From positions 323,540 to 344,698 of the forward strand of contig BMAT01009499.1 of assembly GCA_019649035.1 (NCBI GenBank): a stretch of 21,159 bases of DNA. Reading direction: 5' to 3'. Position numbers and translations under genes: made by a program. Numbering within the stretch: the first letter of the stretch is position 1; each line of letters begins with the position of its first letter. This document shows, one piece after another, positions 19,101-21,159 of the stretch. Under the pieces are notes generated by a model. That model was not told where the DNA came from. It saw only the letters and a list, made by a program, of their open reading frames with translations, and ran no database searches. Origin of the DNA: Elysia marginata. Taxonomy: Eukaryota > Mollusca > Gastropoda > Plakobranchidae.

Positions 19101-20017
19101 TAAAAAGCCAACCGAAACTCAAAAAGAAATTATTTGCCACACATACATGTAGTGACAATACTACATTGAGGAAATGCAGGTACAATGTACTGTTTTGTAC
19201 ATGTATATCATTATCAAAGGTACATTCAGACAAAAAAGCCACCCTAGCCTCGAAGATGAGCCACGCACTGGTAGTGGTAGACCACTACCCTCTACCTATG
19301 ATGAAGACAATGACTGTATTGATCCGCTAATAAGGACACACAGGCGCGTGAAATTCAGGGAAGTTGTTAGATCTACCATCCTAGAAATTTCATCGAACAC
19401 AATGTATATTTTTCATTCTGATCTTGAAATTTCAAGAAAATTCTGCACGATTTTCCAAACGAATTTAATGTAGGCCTATAGTCCTACTTGCCCTTGGAAT
19501 GGGCATTTTGTGGAATCACAATCACAACCGAAGGATTTGCCTCACAAGAGCTTAGACTGCCAAATTCATTTTAAATTTAAAGTGAAAACAACGAGCGTTA
19601 ATGTAGGAAACACATAGGTACTACATGTAATTTTGTATATGTAATTTATTGAGCTTTGATTGTGCCAACTTAGTTTCTCCACGTTGTAAAAACAATCCGG
19701 TTCCCTACACATTTCCTGCTTTCCCATCCCCCAGACGACAGACAGCGGAGGAGAGAGATGCGGAGCGCCAGGCCGCCACCAGACTGATGCTCAGTCTGCA
19801 GCATGCTGACCAGGTCAAGGCAGACGGTGACGTCACCGACCAGATCTGCCTGAGCAACTCATCCTTGCATGCGCTGCAGAACCTAAGGCCGTGGTCCGAG
19901 GACGGGGAAGATGATGACGGCGATGAGGGAACGGAAGAAAAACACACAGAGAGAATGGACGACCGTTTAGATGCTGTTGAGAAAACTCAAATGGAAAAGA
20001 CACAAATTTCGGTGTAG
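15010..20017 (+). CDS. Tlx: Tlx homeobox transcription factor (four coding exons)
   Basis: Join 15010-16198, 17483-17594, 18352-18456 and 19735-20017: 1689 nt, 562 residues plus stop. Intron phases are 1, 2 and 2. The homeodomain (residues 413-472) starts [18 protein letters not shown], has L16, F20, W48, F49, N51 and R53, and carries Thr at position 47, the hallmark of Tlx/Hox11 proteins. From memory it differs from vertebrate TLX1 at only about four of 60 positions. It is preceded by VPYQPKKKK (compare HPYQNRTPPKKKK) and followed by [12 protein letters not shown]. The C-terminal [19 protein letters not shown] matches the vertebrate TLX end, and an acidic tail follows. The N-terminal FGIDTIL (13-19) is the Tlx eh1-like Groucho-binding type motif. 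Tlx proteins are nuclear DNA-binding regulators, used in neuronal subtype and organ specification in other animals. At 562 residues it is far longer than vertebrate TLX (about 290-330), mostly in exon 1. The FPWMES-type block of vertebrates is not evident. Confidence 0.96.
16199..17482 (+). other. Tlx intron 1 (phase 1)
   Basis: 1284 bp, from GTAGGT to a pyrimidine-rich CTCTTCTCTTAG acceptor. AT-rich, with no repeat or coding pattern recognised. One TACATGTA lies at 16732-16739. Confidence 0.85.
17483..17594 (+). CDS. Tlx: Tlx coding exon 2: start of homeodomain
   Basis: 112 nt, residues 397-434. It reads [19 protein letters not shown] and then [19 protein letters not shown]: the N-terminal arm, helix 1 and the loop, up to homeodomain position 22. 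Only the acceptor at 17481-17482 has both a pyrimidine tract and the phase needed to keep the homeodomain in frame. The donor is ACAG|GTAAAC at 17595, splitting an Arg codon. Confidence 0.95.
17595..18351 (+). other. Tlx intron 2 (phase 2), inside the homeobox
   Basis: 757 bp, GTAAAC to TTTCTAATCAG, interrupting homeodomain codon 22. Very AT-rich. It contains overlapping TACATG repeats at 17780-17796, with TACATGTA at 17784 and 17845. No other element was recognised. Confidence 0.9.
18352..18456 (+). CDS. Tlx: Tlx coding exon 3: helices 2 and 3
   Basis: 105 nt. With the bases borrowed from its neighbours it reads [18 protein letters not shown] and then [18 protein letters not shown], homeodomain positions 22-57. 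It holds the recognition helix, with T47, Q50 and N51. The acceptor is ATCAG|A and the donor TGGAG|GTGAGC at 18457. Confidence 0.97.
18457..19734 (+). other. Tlx intron 3 (phase 2)
   Basis: 1278 bp, GTGAGC to TTTCCCATCCCCCAG. It holds a mariner-like transposase fragment (19174-19473) and five TACATGTA palindromes (18524, 18723, 19144, 19198, 19622). The intron falls after homeodomain position 57 (TKWR|RQTAEE). I recall that vertebrate TLX genes also have an intron near this point. Confidence 0.9.
19174..19473 (+). mobile_element. Mariner/Tc1-type transposase fragment, N-terminal HTH region
   Basis: An ATG-initiated 99-residue open frame contains [19 protein letters not shown] (SLEDEP at 19246-19263), then [33 protein letters not shown] and [13 protein letters not shown]. 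This order matches the stretch between the two helix-turn-helix units of mariner-family (IS630/Tc1/mariner superfamily) transposases: SLEDxPRSGRP, DEN, RRLTIREL, LGIS, ILxxDLGMRKV. A related upstream piece may be the 19046-19330 frame in another register ([12 protein letters not shown]). The catalytic DDD/E domain is missing and no terminal inverted repeats were seen. It is a truncated DNA-transposon relic that shares the Tlx orientation. A two-residue insertion interrupts the usual SGRP motif. Confidence 0.75.
19735..20017 (+). CDS. Tlx: Tlx coding exon 4: end of homeodomain and C-terminus
   Basis: 283 nt including TAG at 20015-20017. It reads [20 protein letters not shown], then [33 protein letters not shown] and an acidic [16 protein letters not shown] tail ending QISV. 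RQTAEER and NSSLxALQNLxPW are Tlx-specific signatures outside the homeodomain. This exon is clearly more GC-rich than the introns. The acceptor CCCCAG|A restores the split Arg codon. Confidence 0.96.
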
Positions 20018-20164
20018 GCGTAGTCGACACTAGGTCCAGACAACTCTATACAGCTAAATTTTATTTTTACAAGACACATGTCAGACGTAACGTGATATAC
20101 TTGTACATCTAATAGCGCAAAAAGATAACATTAACAATATTGCATGAGAGAAAGAATTAGAGCG

Positions 20165-20212
<48 letters not shown>

Positions 20213-20350
20213 ATTTGACTTGGAAATGTTACATTATGTAATTGTAAAGATTGTAATACTACATCGTGACTTCTATCTCATGATATCTTTACGTTCTCTT
20301 GGCAGCTAAAAGAAATACCAACACAGTGTAAATAAAACTAAAAAGTAAAC
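20018..20350 (+). other. Tlx 3' UTR with (GA)20 microsatellite
   Basis: About 330 nt from the stop to the expected cleavage region. It contains an uninterrupted (GA)20 tract at 20168-20207, which may be length-polymorphic in the mRNA. No coding frame was found. Confidence 0.65.
20331..20336 (+). terminator. Tlx polyadenylation signal AATAAA
   Basis: A canonical AATAAA is followed 15-50 bases later by GT-rich CTGTTGTTTGTTATAT and TGTATGTGTGTAC, the usual downstream element. It is the first canonical hexamer after the Tlx stop that I see with such a context. Confidence 0.75.
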
Positions 20351-20590
20351 CTGTTGTTTGTTATATATTAATGTATGTGTGTACATTTATAGTTTAGCCT
20401 ATGTGTTGCCCCACATTAAAATTATGCCTACGGAATTTTTTTCTACATGAAATAGGCCTCTGTTGGCAATGTCCGAACTTTGCAGCCAGCTTTTTCTTAC
20501 TTTTTAGAGGTTCAAGTATTTTCCTTTTCATTTTGGTGCGGACCACTTTGCTTCCATGATAATTTTTCAATAATAATCCATTTTGTTTAT
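20351..20590. other. Downstream flank of Tlx, nothing recognised
   Basis: AT-rich sequence between the poly(A) signal and the terminal repeat array; no gene visible. Confidence 0.5.
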
Positions 20591-20655
20591 GTTCGGAGAG
20601 TTTCGATAAAAAGGCACTCGGTATTTTTTCCAAAACTCACCGAAACTCTCCGAAC
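20591..20655. repeat. 15-bp perfect inverted repeat opening the terminal array
   Basis: GTTCGGAGAGTTTCG (20591-20605) and CGAAACTCTCCGAAC (20641-20655) are exact reverse complements with a 35-base loop. The right arm's CGAAACTCTCCGA motif recurs in altered form in the following tandem units. Confidence 0.85.
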
Positions 20656-21159
20656 TTACGCACAACCACACACACCCAGTCCTAGATAGTAAGATAGAGT
20701 AAAGAATCGCCCAGTTTTAGTTAGTTTCGGCAAGGGGATATTGTGTCTTTTTACCCAAACTCACCAAAACTCTCCGACAGTCATACTCATAGAGAGAGAG
20801 TAAAGAATCGCCAATATTTCCAGTGTGCTGTTTCAATGCCCTTAATAATCAACTTTTAGTGAGTTTCCGTGAGTTTCGGCAAGGGAACATTGTGTCTTTT
20901 TACCAAAACTCTTCGCCAGTCATAAAGAGAGTAAAGAATCGCCATTGTTATTTCCTGTGTGCTGTTTCAATTACATTGTGTATCAATACACTTATCTAAC
21001 AACTTTTACTGAGTAAGGGGGCATTGTGTCTTTTTACCAAACTCACCGAAATCTCCGACGATACACAAAATCACACACACAGTCACACATAAAGTAAAGA
21101 AAGGCTCTATAACTTCGCGTTTGCTGCTACAATGCACTTATTTGTGAACTTTAAATTTA
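20606..21159. repeat. Irregular tandem repeat array, period about 100-165 bp, open at window end
   Basis: The same ordered landmarks recur: ATTGTGTCTTTTTACC (20740, 20889, 21023), an AACTCTCCGAC-like motif, a CA/GA-rich spacer, AGTAAAGAATCGCC (20698, 20799, 20930, degenerate at 21093), then GTGTGCTGTTTCAAT and a CAACTTTTA-type end. Four diverged copies are visible. Spacing varies with the length of the CA/GA spacer and internal deletions. The array continues past the window. Confidence 0.85.

Overview
The window is a piece of an animal nuclear genome. It is AT-rich, with spliceosomal introns, a poly(A) signal, microsatellites, and relics of LINEs, SINEs and a mariner-type transposon. The one host gene I can support is a Tlx (T-cell leukaemia homeobox; Hox11, C15/clawless class) gene on the + strand. 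It has four coding exons: 15010-16198, 17483-17594, 18352-18456 and 19735-20017. Together they give 1689 nt, or 562 residues plus a stop. All three introns have GT..AG ends and compatible phases. The protein has an N-terminal FGIDTIL motif, a Tlx-class homeodomain with Thr at position 47 and the [17 protein letters not shown] signature, and a Tlx-type C-terminal block ([13 protein letters not shown]). The molluscan-looking SINE core and the frequent TACATGTA palindromes suggest a lophotrochozoan, most likely a mollusc. That placement is inference.

Layout. Bases 1-241 are the last codons of a LINE ORF2. Its stop runs almost directly into a 34-copy, 25-bp minisatellite (255-1110) that contains a 253-bp higher-order repeat. 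From 1111 to 15009 lies about 14 kb with no recognisable host gene. It holds an A-rich, strand-asymmetric block with diverged internal direct repeats (about 2160-3262) that ends in a hairpin (3260-3309), and several microsatellites. A tRNA-derived SINE inserted on the minus strand has a 7-bp putative target duplication (6191-6510). A second SINE-like fragment (about 6566-6690) and a decayed CR1/L2-like LINE reverse-transcriptase fragment (about 8930-9650) follow. There are two G-quadruplex-type G-run clusters. Several higher-complexity islands (about 4300-4640, 5340-6060, 8020-8420, 11380-11535, 13060-13430) are the places I would look for Tlx cis-regulatory DNA. A perfect 35-bp inverted repeat (14372-14446) sits 560 bp before the Tlx start codon.

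Bases 15010-20350 are the Tlx transcription unit as far as it can be seen. Its introns are enriched in TACATGTA palindromes, and the third carries a mariner-like transposase fragment with a 99-residue open frame. The 3' UTR holds a (GA)20 tract and ends at AATAAA (20331) followed by a GT-rich stretch. From 20591 to the window end is an irregular tandem array whose first part folds back on itself.

I did not find an undescribed multi-gene system. The most unusual objects are the perfect hairpin upstream of Tlx, the LINE-anchored minisatellite, and the intronic TACATGTA cluster.
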